A DNA stretch of 64,000 nt from assembly GCF_048569485.1 (NCBI RefSeq), contig NC_134356.1, positions 471,520,393 to 471,584,392 of the forward strand, written 5' to 3'. The notes under the pieces were generated by a model. That model had not been told where the DNA came from. It worked only from the letters and a program-made list of their open reading frames with translations, and ran no database searches. Positions 22,690-34,028 of this stretch are shown here, one piece after another; within the stretch, counting starts at the first letter, position 1; every line of letters starts with the position of its first letter. Origin of the DNA: Anomaloglossus baeobatrachus (taxonomy: Eukaryota > Chordata > Amphibia > Anura > Aromobatidae). Made by a program: the position numbers and the translations under genes.

Positions 22690-22915
22690 TGAAGGCTGGT
22701 ATACGGTCACCACTACCCTGCCTGCCTGCCTGCCTGTATACTGGTACAATAGTCCTGACAAGGACTCTTCTGGTCACTAGCCTGTATTCAGACCTGGCTA
22801 TACCCTGCCTGTATATAGCAACAATAGTCCTGAGAAGGACTCTGCTACTGTACTCCGACCTGGCTATACCCTGCCTGCCTGTATACAACTAGAATAGTCC
22901 TGAGAAGGACTTTTG
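22690..22915. repeat. Short tandem repeat upstream of the hAT transposase
   Basis: Three imperfect units of about 70-85 bp, each with CCTGCCTGTATA, AATAGTCCTGA and AAGGACT, lie upstream of the transposase start in its sense. Confidence 0.7.
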
Positions 22916-24693
22916 GTCACACTGTTTGCAGCCCTGCAACTGAAAAAGCTATAAAGGGCCGCAAAGCTTTCCCTGAATCAGCGACACTCTCCCTGCACTG
23001 ACTGTCTGGATAGCTGTGAGCAGAGCACAGCGCGCCGGCCGGTATAAAGGCTCGGTCACGCTGTGCAGGCCGGCCAATCACTGCAATTCCACAACTAACA
23101 GGGCTGTGGCATTGCAGTGGTCTGCCAGCCAATCCCTGCATGAGGGCTGGCTCTCAAAAGAGCGCCAACATGCAGAAATGAAGACCACGAGTACAGCACG
23201 AGTATCGCGAGATTACTCGGTCCCCGCCGAGCAGCCCGAGTACAGCGATACTCGTGCGAGTACCGAGTAGTTACAAGCATGCTCGCTCATCACTAGTAAC
23301 AATGTTTTGAACTTTTGACTTTCAGGCTCCATATGTCACCATCCACTATAACGTGAGACTACCTTCATTTTACAGGCAACCATTTTGGCTATCTCATATA
23401 TAAATTTGACTTGTAACTATTTAGCAAAAGATTGGTTATGCAGATTCTTGTCATGTCACTGCATTGTTACTGTTTTGCTCCTAAAAAATAAAATTTTAAT
23501 TTTTACTATTTGTTAGTATTTTGTAAATTCACCGTTGGCTTTTAACACTGCCTGTATCCTTCTGGGCATGCTCTTGATCGAATCCAAGCACGTCTTGACT
23601 GAAATCTGATCCCAGGTCTCTTCTACACATTCCCAATGTTGGTGCATATTGGTCTGTATGGATACAGCTTTTTCTTCAACTCTACCCAGAAGTCTTTGAT
23701 TGGGTTGAGGTCTGGGGACTGTGAGGTCCAATCCAGCACCTCTACTTCATTGTCATTGAACCACTTCTTTGCCAATCTCTAGCTCAGCATTGAGACCCCC
23801 ATCAATCTTGGTCAAGTATCCAATGCCTTTTGCTGTGAAACAACCCCCCCATATCATCAGGCTTCTGCCACCCAACTAGACAGTTTTTTAAATTTCTGTA
23901 GCCATTAGCTCCTTTTTCTCATGTTTCTTTGAAACCCATTTCCCCCCAGCATAGTCTATTGACTTTTATCTCATCTCTCCAAATCACCCATTTCCAATAT
24001 GTACTTTTTGGCAAACTTGAGCCGACACTTCTTATGAAGATGAGGCTTCTTCACCTTTCTTCAGGCCACTATTCCAGACTTGTGCGGTGTTTGCATGGAC
24101 GTCTGTGATCTCACTATTACGAAGCATACTAGCCACCTCCACTTCTGTGTTTGATGTGCCAGAACTGATAGACTTTGTGATGAGCCAATTTGTTGACTCC
24201 AATATTTTTCCTGGATGTCCACCTATTTTGAAAGGATGGACGGACTTCATTTCATATTCTTCCAGCTTTCATGGTACTCACATGATGTGGTTTGGCAATG
24301 TTCTTGGCTGAGAGACCGCTGTCGATGAGCTGGATTATGCTCTCTTTTTTAGGGAAATCTTCTTCATGGCTGCTCGATTCGAACCAGTGACCTTTGGCTT
24401 GGGAATCAACCTAAGAACACACTGAGCTATTAGAGAATATGAGAACAGGTTGTAATTTGTAGTATAGAGGGAGAAAAAGATTTTTCCACCACAAGTAGCA
24501 AAACCGTAACAATGCAGTGACATGACAATCTGCATTACTAATCATATGCTAAGTCAAATTTATGTGTGAGATAGCCAAGATGATTGCCTATAAAATGAAG
24601 GTTGTCTCATATTTAAATCTGTAGTGGATGGTGAGATGTAAAGCCTGAAAGTCAATAGTTCCAAACATTGTTACCCTTTGTCTCATCAGTGTA

Positions 24694-25465
24694 TCTCTTT
24701 TTGATATAATCAGCAGAGTATGACTTGCTGAGTTTTTTTTTTTCTTAGAAGTGAATAAGTAGAGTCCCTTATCTACGTCCACCTCTATTTACAGCAGGGA
24801 CACCATGTACCGATCATGTCCTAGCCGCATGTACTTCTTGCCATGATGCTCTTCCTATACAATTGTGGAGAACATTTCCTTTAAACTCTAACTGCATTGT
24901 GCCATTTTTCTATTCTTCCTCCTAGAAATTTATGAATAAATTGATAACCAACAACAGTTGGTATTGTGTCTCTTCACTATCTGGCTTTGTCCAATCAGTG
25001 CTGCTAGTGTAATGATTGACAAGGGAATGGGGGTGGTAACACCCAGTTGGCAATTTATTCACACATTTCTAGGTGGAATAACTTTGGTACCGTATAATGC
25101 AGAGTTATTAGAAAATATGCTTCAGAATTGTTTTTTTCTTTAGTAAAACACAGACATCAGGAGAGGTGACAGGTCCCCTTTAATGGCTTATCAAAATGGT
25201 GCATGTGGTGCTAATGGGTTCCTCAACATCCAAATGTCATTTTAATATTAAAGTGGAGCTATATTATCCCCCAATAATAATAGTTTCTCAGCTAGTGTTA
25301 TATCCTCCTCACTTGCCTATCAGTGACTCGCTCCCTCTGCTACCAGAGATGACCTAGTGTTAGAGCTCACATAGTGGCCATAATCCATATGTCATCATCC
25401 TATTAGCTAGGTGGGGTAAATCAGGATCCAAGCAGGTAGCTGATGGCTAGCTTTTGTCCTGCACT
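24694..25465. other. Intron 2 sequence, no clear element
   Basis: Contains one AT-rich block without clear ends. The CAGGTCCCCTTTAA end near 25170 resembles the end of a dispersed repeat, but the partner end was not found. Confidence 0.4.
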
Positions 25466-25468
25466 TTA

Positions 25469-26050
25469 GGCCTGTTTCAGACGTCAATGATTCTGCTACG
25501 TATGTGTACCAGAATCACGGACATACGCAGACCCATTATAATCAATGGGTCTGCGCACACATCAGTGATTTTTCACTGACCGTGTCTCCGTGTGGCGTAC
25601 ACGCGTGTCCGTGATTGCTGCATGGAGACAAGTCCGTTTTTTTCTGGCAGCACTGATGTCTCACGGACCACACTAGGGTGTGATCCGTGAAACACGTACC
25701 AGACATATATATATACATATAATATATATATATATAAAAAACATTTTCAACTCACCTTTCCAGCGACGCTCTGTGCAGCCTGTGCTCTCTGAAGCTTCCT
25801 GGCCGGCTCATGCATGTTCATGAATGCAGCGAGAGCCGACCCGAAAGTAGCTGCAGAGAGCTGTGGGCGGATGCTGCAGAGCCGAGGAGTTCATCACCAC
25901 AGACACCAGGAACGTGACAGGTGAGTAATGTCCATGTGCAATCACGGAGTATAGATCATGGATTGCATATGGACAACCTTGCGGGACATAGGCGTTTTTT
26001 ACACATCAGTAAAGAACGTCCGTGTTTTTTATTGATGTGTGAAATAGGCC
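25469..26050. mobile_element. Harbinger-type MITE with TTA duplication (582 bp)
   Basis: Ends GGCCTGTTTCAGACGTCA and, inverted, GGCCTATTTCACACATCA, with TTA at 25466-25468 and 26051-26053. The interior has paired complementary stretches such as CAGAATCACGG and a TA microsatellite near 25705. A relative starts at 44278. Confidence 0.85.
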
Positions 26051-26053
26051 TTA

Positions 26054-26573
26054 GGCCCCTTTCACACATCAGTTTTTTACCATCAGTCACAATCCATCGA
26101 ATTTTGTAAAAAAAAAAAAAAACGGATCCGGCAACTGATGCCGCTGGATCAGTTTTTTTCTCATCGACTTGTGTTAGCGACAGATTGCGACAGATGGCCT
26201 CACATTTCACCCGGATCCGTTGAAAATTGTTTGTCCGGTGGACGGAGACAATGGACAAAGTAACTTTTTTTTGTCTACGTCGAAATCGGACAGCGATGGA
26301 TCCGTCGCCTTCCGTCGTTTGGTGGAATGGAAGCCTATGGGCGCAGGATCCGTCGTAATCCATCAAATGACGGATTCTGGCGACGGATTACGTTTTTTTT
26401 TTAACTGGGCATGGTACATTTTATTTTATTTAGTATCAAATAGTCAGCCAGTCGGATCCGTCGAAAAATGCATCCGTTGCATCAGCTTTTCCACAATCTG
26501 CAACTGATCCGTTGATCTGTAGAGCCAACAGATTGTGACTGACGGCAAAAAAATAGGATGTGTGAAAGGGGAC
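26054..26573. mobile_element. Harbinger-type MITE with TTA duplication (520 bp)
   Basis: Ends GGCCCCTTTCACACATCAG and, inverted, GTCCCCTTTCACACATCC, with TTA on both sides (26051-26053 and 26574-26576). The left TTA is also the right TTA of the preceding MITE. The interior is rich in GGATCCGT and its complement. Confidence 0.85.
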
Positions 26574-26576
26574 TTA

Positions 26577-27009
26577 CAGGGCAATTGGGTCTAAATGACA
26601 TTGCTGCTTGCTCCGTGAAGAGAAGCACTGTGGGATGTGAATTAAGGCCACATGTATTAGTAGTAAAGAGGGGGAGTAAATGGACGAGCAAGAAAACACT
26701 GAGCATGTGTCAGAATAAACAGCCGACACATGCTCAGTACACAAGAAAGCAAGCCCAGCTGATGGAGCAGATATCTAAGGAGAGAAGGGAACGGTAAGAA
26801 GCCAGAGGAAGGAACAACTGGACCAGCCCATGACATCTTTGTACACATCCGTCCTATGCATGCTGGGGGTTCAAACAGCACTTCAATGGAATTAAAAAAA
26901 AAAAAAAAAAAGAAAACGAAATAGGAAGGGTGATGTAAATTAGAAAAATAGAGATAATTCTGATATAAATTGGAGAAATAAAAGTGTATAGTAAGGCCAC
27001 ATTCCTATG
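26577..27009. other. Intron 2 sequence between two elements
   Basis: Apart from an A run near 26894, nothing recognised. Confidence 0.4.
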
Positions 27010-27011
27010 TA

Positions 27012-28572
27012 CAGTCATGGCCAAAAGTTTTGAGAATGACACCAAAATTATATTTTCACATGATCTGTTGCCCTCTGGTTTTTAATTGTGTTTGTCTGAT
27101 GTTTACATCACATACAGAAATATAATTGCAATCATATTATGAGTACCAAAAGGTTATATTGACAGTTAGAATGAGTTAATGCAGCAAGTCAATATTTGCA
27201 GTGTTGACCCTTTTTCTTCAGGACCTCTGCAATTCTCCCTGGCATGCTCTCAATCAACTTCTGGACCAAATCCTGACTGATAGCTGTCCATTCTTGCATA
27301 AGCAATGCTTGCATTTTGCCAGAATTTGTTGGTTTTTGTTTGTCCACCCGTCTCTTGATGATTGCCCACAAGTTCTCAATGGGATTAAGATCTTGGGAGT
27401 TTCCAGGCCATGGACCCAAAATCTGTGTTTTGTTCCATGAGCCATTTAGTGATCACCTTTGCTTTATGGCAAGGTGCTCCATCATGCTGGAAAAGGCATT
27501 GTTGGGCGCCAAACTGCTCTTGGACAGTTGGGAGAAGTTGCTCTTGGAGGACATTCTGGTGCCATTCTTTATTCATGGCTGTGTTTTTAGGCAAGACTGT
27601 GGGTGAGCCGATTCCCTTGGCTGAGAAGCAACCCCACACATGAATCATTTCAGGATGCTTAACAGTTGGCATGAGACAAGACTGGTGGTAGCGCTCACCT
27701 CTTCTTCTCCTAATAAGCTGTTTTCCAGATGTCCCAAACAATCGAAAAGGGGATTCATCTGAGAAAATGACTTTACCCCAGTCCTCAGCAGTCCACTCCC
27801 TGTACCTTTTGCAGAATATCAGTCGGTCCCTGATGTTTTTTCTGGAGAGAAGTGGCTTCTTTGCTGCCCTCCTTGAAACCAGGCCTTGCTCAAGCAGTCT
27901 CCACCTCACAGTGCGTGCAGAAGCACTCACACCAGCCTGCTGCCATTGCTGTGCTAGCTCGGCACTGCTGGTAGTCCGATCCCGCAGCTGAAACAGTTTT
28001 AAGATACGGTCCTGGTGTTTGCTGGTCCTTCTTGGGCGCCCTGGAGCCTTTTTGGCAACAATGGAAGCTCTCTCCTTGCAGTTCTTGATGATGCGATAGA
28101 TTGTTGACTGAGGTGCAATCTTTGTAGCTGCGATACTCTTCCCTGTTAGGCCATTTTTGTGCAGAGCAATGATGGCTGCACGTGTTTCTTTAGAGATAAC
28201 CATGGTTAACTGAAGAGAAACAACGATACCAAGCACCAGCCTCCTTTTAAAGTGTCCAGTGGTGTCATTCTTACTTAATCATGACTGATCTCCAGTCCTG
28301 TCCTCATCAACACCCACACCTGTGTTAATGGAACAATCACTAAAACAATGTTAGCTGCTCCTTTTAAGGCAGGAATGCAATGATGTTGAAATGTGTTTTG
28401 GGGATTAAAGTTCATTTTCCTAGCCAATATTGACTTTGCAAGTAATTGCTGTTAAGCTGATCACTCTTTATGACATTCTGGAGTATATGCAAATTGCCAT
28501 TAGAAAAACGTAAGCAGTAGACTTTGTAAAAATTAATATTTGTAGCATTCTCAAAACTTTTGGCCATGACTG
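27012..28572 (-). mobile_element. Tc1-like transposon, full length, 1561 bp
   Basis: TA flanks both sides (27010-27011 and 28573-28574). The inverted ends CAGTCATGGCCAAAAGTTTT are identical over at least 20 bp. A minus-strand transposase fills the middle. Complete ends and a single visible reading-frame break suggest a young copy. Confidence 0.95.
27189..28203 (-). pseudogene. Tc1-like transposase, one frameshift
   Basis: DD34E transposase starting MVISKETRAAIIALHKNG at 28203; the ATG at 28236 is 11 codons further out and less typical. The helix-turn-helix part carries the GRPRRTSKHQ hook. The catalytic core has FSDESPF and QHDGAPCH in the first frame. The third catalytic residue (NPIENLW) and the C-terminus ending LKKKGQHCKY are in a second frame at 27189-27419. 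The shift falls between the second Asp and the Glu, near 27415-27425, at TTTTGGGTCC. Apart from that the roughly 340-residue protein is complete. Confidence 0.9.
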
Positions 28573-28574
28573 TA

Positions 28575-29444
28575 GTGTAAATACTGCAGGGTTTTTTTCC
28601 ACAATCTTCGGCACTTAACTAAGTAAAGTGGATGTGATTTCTTGAAAATGTAGGCCGACTGTGCATTTAATGATGCCATTGAACTGTGTGTTGTTGGTGG
28701 GTTGTTTTTTTTATAGGCTTCTGTGGGGGACCAAAACAAATAAACTTATTTTAAAATATGCAATTACCTTTATAAATGTAGACTCTCAACATTACTGCAA
28801 AAAACAGCTTCAAATCTGCACCCAAATCCCATCAAATAAAGGGGAATGTGCATCAAAAAGCCACAATCATCAGAGAAGATTGGAATTGAGTATTTGGATG
28901 CAAAAAAAATGCAGATAAAAACCACCTGAATAAAACAACTTGTACGCTAAATCTGAACACGACCTTTACCTACCTAATATGTATAACTTGTTCATAAAAT
29001 CCTGTGTGATGAGCTGGATAATGTTATGTATTTCTACAAGAATAAGAGAAGCCTGTGTACAGGAGATATCAAACCTGCGCGTTTTACATAATATACAATA
29101 AGGCAGATTTATCAAGGCTATCTATACGAAACATACATTTTGTTTTTTTCCATAGAAACTAATCACAGCACAGCTTTACACAGGTTAATAAATGAAAGCT
29201 GCTCTGGGCAGCAAAAACAGGTTTCTTTTTGACACTTTTGATAAATGAGGCCCAATATCTCCACAAGACAATATGTCTGCATCAGCGTATAATATGATAT
29301 TCAATATTCTCCTGAAATCTAGGTATAGGCTATGCCTTCCCCACGTTTTTGGTATTTTTAGCTTCTATTGTGTAGCACTGTTTACACACCTATTACAGAT
29401 GTCACTACAAGGAATCATCGATCTTCTCATTTCATTAATTCTAG
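28575..29444. other. End of adal intron 2, nothing recognised
   Basis: AT-rich intron sequence without clear terminal repeats. It ends in the exon 3 acceptor TTAATTCTAG. Confidence 0.5.
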
Positions 29445-29505
29445 ATGTTTTCAAATGTTCCGAATAATTCACCAGATTACAGATACAGCAGAAGACATAT
29501 TACTG
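29445..29505 (+). CDS. adal: adal exon 3
   Basis: The first base completes the Glu codon split after exon 2, then 20 codons read CFQMFRIIHQITDTAEDILL. Human ADAL has CFQMFQTIHQLTSSPEDILM at this place. The acceptor is TTCTAG and the donor GTAAGT; the exon ends in phase 0. At 61 bp it is too short to be called by frame length alone; identity and phase fit fix it. Confidence 0.94.
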
Positions 29506-30570
29506 GTAAGTGCTATTGATCACCGCTAAATTGTGCATTACAAGGAGGGCTATTAGTCACTGCCCTCTGGCTCCTATTCTCCATTGGGCTTAGTAGTACC
29601 GTACATTCATGGAAGTTACTACGGTAACTATGGAGAACTGCTGCTACACACAGTGAATGGGAAACATCCTATGTAATCATATGGGGATCTGCTAGTTATA
29701 TATACCTTTCCAGAATTACTCTTTCATTTATGAGTTATCGGGCATCCTGAGATATCCCGTGACTTCTGACCAGTCATTGATCCACGTAAGCAATCACTTT
29801 GGGAGAGCCTTTCCCTATCTGCACTTTACTGTAGTATGGCCATTTGCTCGCAGGCTAAGCCATGTATTACTTGTGGATTTTGCTGTGGATTTCACTCCTT
29901 AAAAAAATGCATCTATTATAACAATAACAAGCTGTTCACTAGCAGGATACTCGCATGCTTTTCTTTAATACTTCTAATATGCTGTGGCTAAATGCATTTT
30001 CCAATTTTGTAAAATCTATTTGCCAGATGCTGTATCATTAAAATTGAAAGTGTTTTACTCACCCATCCCTGGTCCAGCGCTGAGTCCTGGTCGCTGTCCC
30101 CATATCTCGATTTGTCTTCAGCACTGCAGCCTAACTTTATTTCTACTGCAGAGTCTGACAAGCAACCTGAGGCTTCTGTATTGTTCAGCCAGAGCCGGGC
30201 ATCAGCTGTTTCAGTTCACTGACCTTCAGCTCTGCAGGAGTTAATTCCTGCAGACTGGTGAGCAGGACCTAAGTGCTCAGTTTGCTGATTGCCAAGTGCA
30301 GCTGTCACTTCCCTATTTAAGGCACTGCCTCCTTCCAGGAGGAGGCGATGTCAGCTTCAGTTTTTACTCCAGCGATCCCGGTCTTGGTGCTTTTCCAGTA
30401 TATGGTGATCCGTGCTGCGCTTCTGAGTGGTGTGAGCACTCCCCTTTTGTGCGTTACTTCTTTCCCTTTTGCGTTGCCCCCCCAGTACACATATTGCCTC
30501 TCCTGTTTGTTTTGAGTGCTGTGTGTACGAGTTTCCATTCTCCCTTGTCTGTGTCATTTTATGGCTTTTT
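29506..30570. other. Start of adal intron 3, nothing recognised
   Basis: No exon or element boundaries seen. A mild pyrimidine-rich part lies near 30290-30540. Confidence 0.4.
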
Positions 30571-30677
30571 AAAACAAAAGAAAGATCACACAAATTAGAG
30601 GCGCACATCAAAAAAATAACAATAATTGTTATCTTGATGTGTGCCTCTAATTTGTGTGATCTTTCCTTTGTCTTGAA
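30571..30677. repeat. Near-perfect 50-bp inverted repeat (hairpin)
   Basis: The arms contain AAAGATCACACAAATTAGAGG and its complement, separated by an AT-rich centre (ATAACAATAATTGTTAT). There is no evidence for a longer element outside the arms. Confidence 0.8.
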
Positions 30678-30973
30678 CTTTGCTCTCCACACAAGAGGCT
30701 GCACTCATGTTAGTTATTGGTCAGGATGTGCACTCCTAATCTCTTTATACAATTTTATGGCTTTTTGTCTTTGTGTTTTCTGGCCCACCCCAAGGGAGTA
30801 AGATCAGGGTTCGGACAGGAGTTAGGATCACGCTGGGGGCTCAAACCTGGTTACCATTAAACCTACCTTCAAGATAAAGAACAGCGCAGGGTCACAAATC
30901 TTAGGGCCACAACGAAGGAGAAGCTCTGCGTCACTGAATAGATAGGTGCTCTGAGGTAAAAAACATACAAAGG

Positions 30974-31778
30974 GAAGGATAACCCCGGCACACTACCACT
31001 CCCAAAAATAGACAATAATCCAGTAATAAATATGCAAAAAAAGTTTCTTTATTGATCAGGTTGTTCAAAATTTATCACGTGCATGTGCTTGGTCCACAAA
31101 TTAATTAAGACGTTTCGCATATACTGAGTCATACTAATATACATGTGGCATAGCTGCTAGACCCTGCTGCAGAAGGATCAGGGTTCTTTAGAAAAGCAAG
31201 GAGGATATGGCCTGTGTGAGCTGTTAGTCCTGCCAATATATGTGAAAAATGCTAACCTAGACACGTCCAGGGAGGAAGTGTGGCCGGTGAATCCGGTAGG
31301 AGAATGTGATCATTCCTAACCTCCGCTGGGCATGTGTACCATGTGAGGGGTCCTGCAGGGGAGGTTAGGAATGATATGCTGTCTCATTGAAGACGGGTGA
31401 CATTTAGGTCCTGGAACCCTTCCCCCGTCCTGCCTTCTAGTTTTGTATGGAGTCCTAGTACCTGCTACATCGCCCCTGATGCAGTGCACATTTAGCACCT
31501 GATAGTACCTTATTAATTACAGTGTATGACATTGGAGTGACTCTCCACATTGTCTTTATGCGGCCCAAGAGCCTAGTTTTTTCTTTGCCATATAAGTTCG
31601 TGATAAAAGTCCATGCTGACGAAGGCCCCTGGCCGAAACGTCTTAATTAATTTGTGGACCAAGCACATGCACGTGATAAATTTTGAACAACCTGATCAAT
31701 AAAGAAACTTTTTTTGCATATTTATTACTGGATTATTGTCTATTTTTGGGAGTGGTAGTGTGCCGGGGTTATCCTTCC
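30974..31778. mobile_element. Foldback element with about 140-bp inverted ends
   Basis: The left arm (30974-31115) and right arm (31635-31778) are complementary over their whole length, from GGGAAGGATAACCCCGGCAC through TGATCAGGTTGTTCAAAATT to AATTAAGACGTTT. The middle, about 520 bp, has no recognisable protein. A 16-bp direct repeat ACAAATCTTAGGGCCA at 30894-30909 and 31785-31800 encloses it with extra sequence on the left. Non-autonomous; superfamily not assigned. Confidence 0.8.
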
Positions 31779-31800
31779 CTCTTTACAAATCTTAGGGCCA

Positions 31801-32232
31801 GCCTAGGAGCGCCTGTCCTGTCTCCATTTACCTTGTGATATTTTGCAATTATAGGTAATTATGATATATCCAATGTATTCACCATTCATGTCTGATGGGT
31901 GTTTGTTGCAGAAAAAAGTTGTAGTGTTGTATATAAACAGTAAAATGAATGAATTTCTGTAATGTTATTCACACATTGCATCTTTTCCCTCCTGTTTTTT
32001 GCCCTGTAGTACGCTTAATAAACAAAACAAAACTGCAAAATGTCCATTCTTTTAGTGTTTTTACTGCAGTTTTACTTTCTTGAGATTGAAAGGGATTCAC
32101 TGCATAAATACTTAAAAAAGCATTAAACTTACTAATATACTTTACAAAAGACAAGGTGCCCAGGAGTCTATTTAGCGGCACTTTCATTTGTATCAACATG
32201 TACAGAACTTCCCTCTCCCTTTGTGAAGAGTT
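31801..32232. other. Intron 3 sequence, nothing recognised
   Basis: No ends, exon or tandem repeat seen. Confidence 0.4.
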
Positions 32233-32236
32233 TAAA

Positions 32237-32615
32237 GGCCCTGTGCGCACGCTGCGTTTTTACCCACGTTTTTGCTGCAAAAATTTCTTGAGAAAATGGT
32301 TGTAACCTTTCTGCAGACATTCCCCAGCAAAACCTATGGAAACAAAAACAGCTGTGCGCACACTGCGTTTTTTCCTCAAGAACATTCTTTCTGCAGAATT
32401 TCTTGAGAAAAAGAATGAGCATGTCACTTCTTTTCTGCAGATACCTGCGTTTTTTGTCATAGATAATGGGAAAAAAAAAAGCAGGGAGCAACCTGCAGAA
32501 AAAAACGCATTAAAAACACATGCGTTTTTGTTGTGGTTTTTGAACGCAGGTGCGTTAATCTTTCATTCTCAAGAAATTTCTTGAGAAAAATCCTTTTTCT
32601 AGTGCGCACAGGGCC
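32237..32615. mobile_element. MITE (379 bp) with TAAA flanks
   Basis: Ends GGCCCTGTGCGCACGCTG and, inverted, GGCCCTGTGCGCACTAG, flanked by TAAA at 32233-32236 and 32616-32619. The interior repeats TTTCTTGAGAAA-type palindromes and GCAG/CTGC blocks, so the whole can fold on itself. Confidence 0.75.
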
Positions 32616-32849
32616 TAAAGGGGGCTGAGTGTCTGACTCCTTCCAGTAGCTAAGCTAGCCTCCATCCCCGTAACAGCTGATGAATAGGTAGAACAGAAAG
32701 GAGCCAGTCAAGCACATCACATGACAGCAAAAGAAGCTGTAGAAAAACTTCTCCTGTGTAAAAAATCAATGTAGAGGTGACATTACCTTGCCCCTCAGGA
32801 CCAGTGCTTTATTCTCCATATCAGGGCACTGCACTTTTTTAATTAGAGT

Positions 32850-33040
32850 ATACAGAGGGGGAAATAGGTATTGAACATCTCACAAATTTTTTAAGGAAAT
32901 ATATTTCTAAAGGTGCTATTGATATGAATTTCTCACAAGATGTTGGTAACAACCCATCCAATCCAGTACATTCAAAGAAATAAAACCATAAAGTACATGT
33001 CCATAAATTAAGTTATGTGTAATAATGAGAAATTACAGCG
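32850..33040. mobile_element. Tc1-like terminal repeat fragment
   Basis: CAGAGGGGGAAATAGGTATT followed by GGTGCTATTGATATGAATTT resembles a terminal repeat common in fish and frog Tc1-like elements, by recall. The other end and the transposase are absent. Confidence 0.55.
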
Positions 33041-33371
33041 GTGCACACGCTCATTAGATGCTTCAATACACAAGATAAGGTTAGACTCAGTCTATTGCTG
33101 CTAATGTACATGTGAATTTCCAGAAAGAACAGGAAGTATGAGTCTAGAACAGCCCCCAGTGGCCACTATGAAAATTGCAATATTTCTCTTCACATTTTTT
33201 TAATTCATATTGTTACATGACAAAAAAACAAAAACAAATAAATGAAAAATTGGCTCCTAAAATACATTTAACATAAAAGCCTGATTATAAGTTGTGTATG
33301 TTTTTCTGTTTACACATTCCCTTTAACATGAAGGTGCCCTGCCTTTACTTGATCACTTACTATTGATTTAG

Positions 33372-33456
33372 GTTACAAAGGACGTTATTAAAGAGTTTGC
33401 GGCAGATGGTGTCAAATACCTTGAATTACGAAGCACACCGAGAGAGTCGTCCACAG
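33372..33456 (+). CDS. adal: adal exon 4
   Basis: 28 codons plus one base: VTKDVIKEFAADGVKYLELR and onward to STPRESST. Human ADAL reads VTKDVIKEFADDGVKYLELRSTPR. It forms a helix and the following strand of the TIM barrel. The acceptor ends TTTAG and the donor is GTACTA, weaker than the others. It ends in phase 1. Confidence 0.95.
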
Positions 33457-33614
33457 GTACTATCTATTTTCTTATATCAGTGTAGGTATTTTTAGGAACC
33501 ATTTAAAAAATTTTGTGATCATCTCAAAATCAAAGGACCAGACAATTGGCATATTAGCTGGTCCATGTGTTCACCAGATGGATACATTTACGCCATTGCT
33601 TAATTTCTTTGCAG

Positions 33615-33696
33615 GGATGACAAAGCGAACATATGTGGAGACTGTGCTTGAAGGGATTAAGCAGTGTAAGGCGGAAGAAGTGGACATCGATGTCAG
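33615..33696 (+). CDS. adal: adal exon 5
   Basis: Two bases complete a Gly, then MTKRTYVETVLEGIKQCKAE and EVDIDV, ending with the first two bases of an Arg codon (phase 2). Human ADAL reads MTKKTYVESILEGIKQSKQE NLDIDV. The intron between exons 4 and 5 is only 158 bp, the shortest in the gene. Confidence 0.95.
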
Positions 33697-34028
33697 GTAT
33701 GCCTCGCCCACTGGTACACCTCTATCTTGTGCCTATTTTCACTTACCCACAGTATTTACTATATTCTGTTAAGTAAAGAAATCCATGGAAAAGGTATCTT
33801 AATAAAAAGCAGCTATCTTTTAGGGTAGAAATATCTGTATAACCTCGTTGTAATGTTTTATAAGTAGATTTATTTTTAATATCCGGTAATGTAATTTAGT
33901 AGACGAATTGTAATACTATAATATATATATATTTATTTATTTCATCCCAGCTCACCAATACAATAATTACAATGGCTGGTCATTCTCCATCGAATTGCAG
34001 GAATTCATCACTATGTGAACACACTTTA

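Larger units (their letters stand above)
17217..23295 (-). mobile_element. hAT transposon, full length, 6.1 kb
   Basis: The 14-bp inverted ends TAGTGATGAGCGAG are perfect on both sides. The 8-bp direct duplication GTAACAAT at 17209-17216 and 23296-23303 is perfect and diagnostic of hAT. Inside are a minus-strand BED/hAT transposase, a 118-bp tandem array on its 3' side and a shorter array on its 5' side. Near-perfect ends and a transposase with one visible break point to recent movement. It lies in the left terminal repeat of an older Tc1 in adal intron 2. Confidence 0.95.
17192..24691 (-). mobile_element. Tc1-like transposon, split by a hAT insertion
   Basis: TA at 17190-17191 and 24692-24693 flank an element with long terminal repeats of about 210 bp. 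The right repeat (24480-24691) reads inward CACTGATGAGACAAAGGG. The left one begins CACTAATGAGCGAAAGGG, breaks off at GTAACAAT, and resumes at 23304 after the hAT. Without the hAT and one copy of its target duplication the element is about 1.4 kb. Between the repeats is a decayed minus-strand transposase; the C-terminal LDSIKSMPRRIQAVLKANGE (about 23520-23600) is clear. Confidence 0.85.

Noticed and set aside
22348-22892. Plus-strand frames at the hAT right side
   Set aside because: They overlap the transposase start and a tandem repeat; no recognisable domain.
33515-33772. 85-residue frame as a separate gene
   Set aside because: It is adal exon 5 with flanking intron read through.
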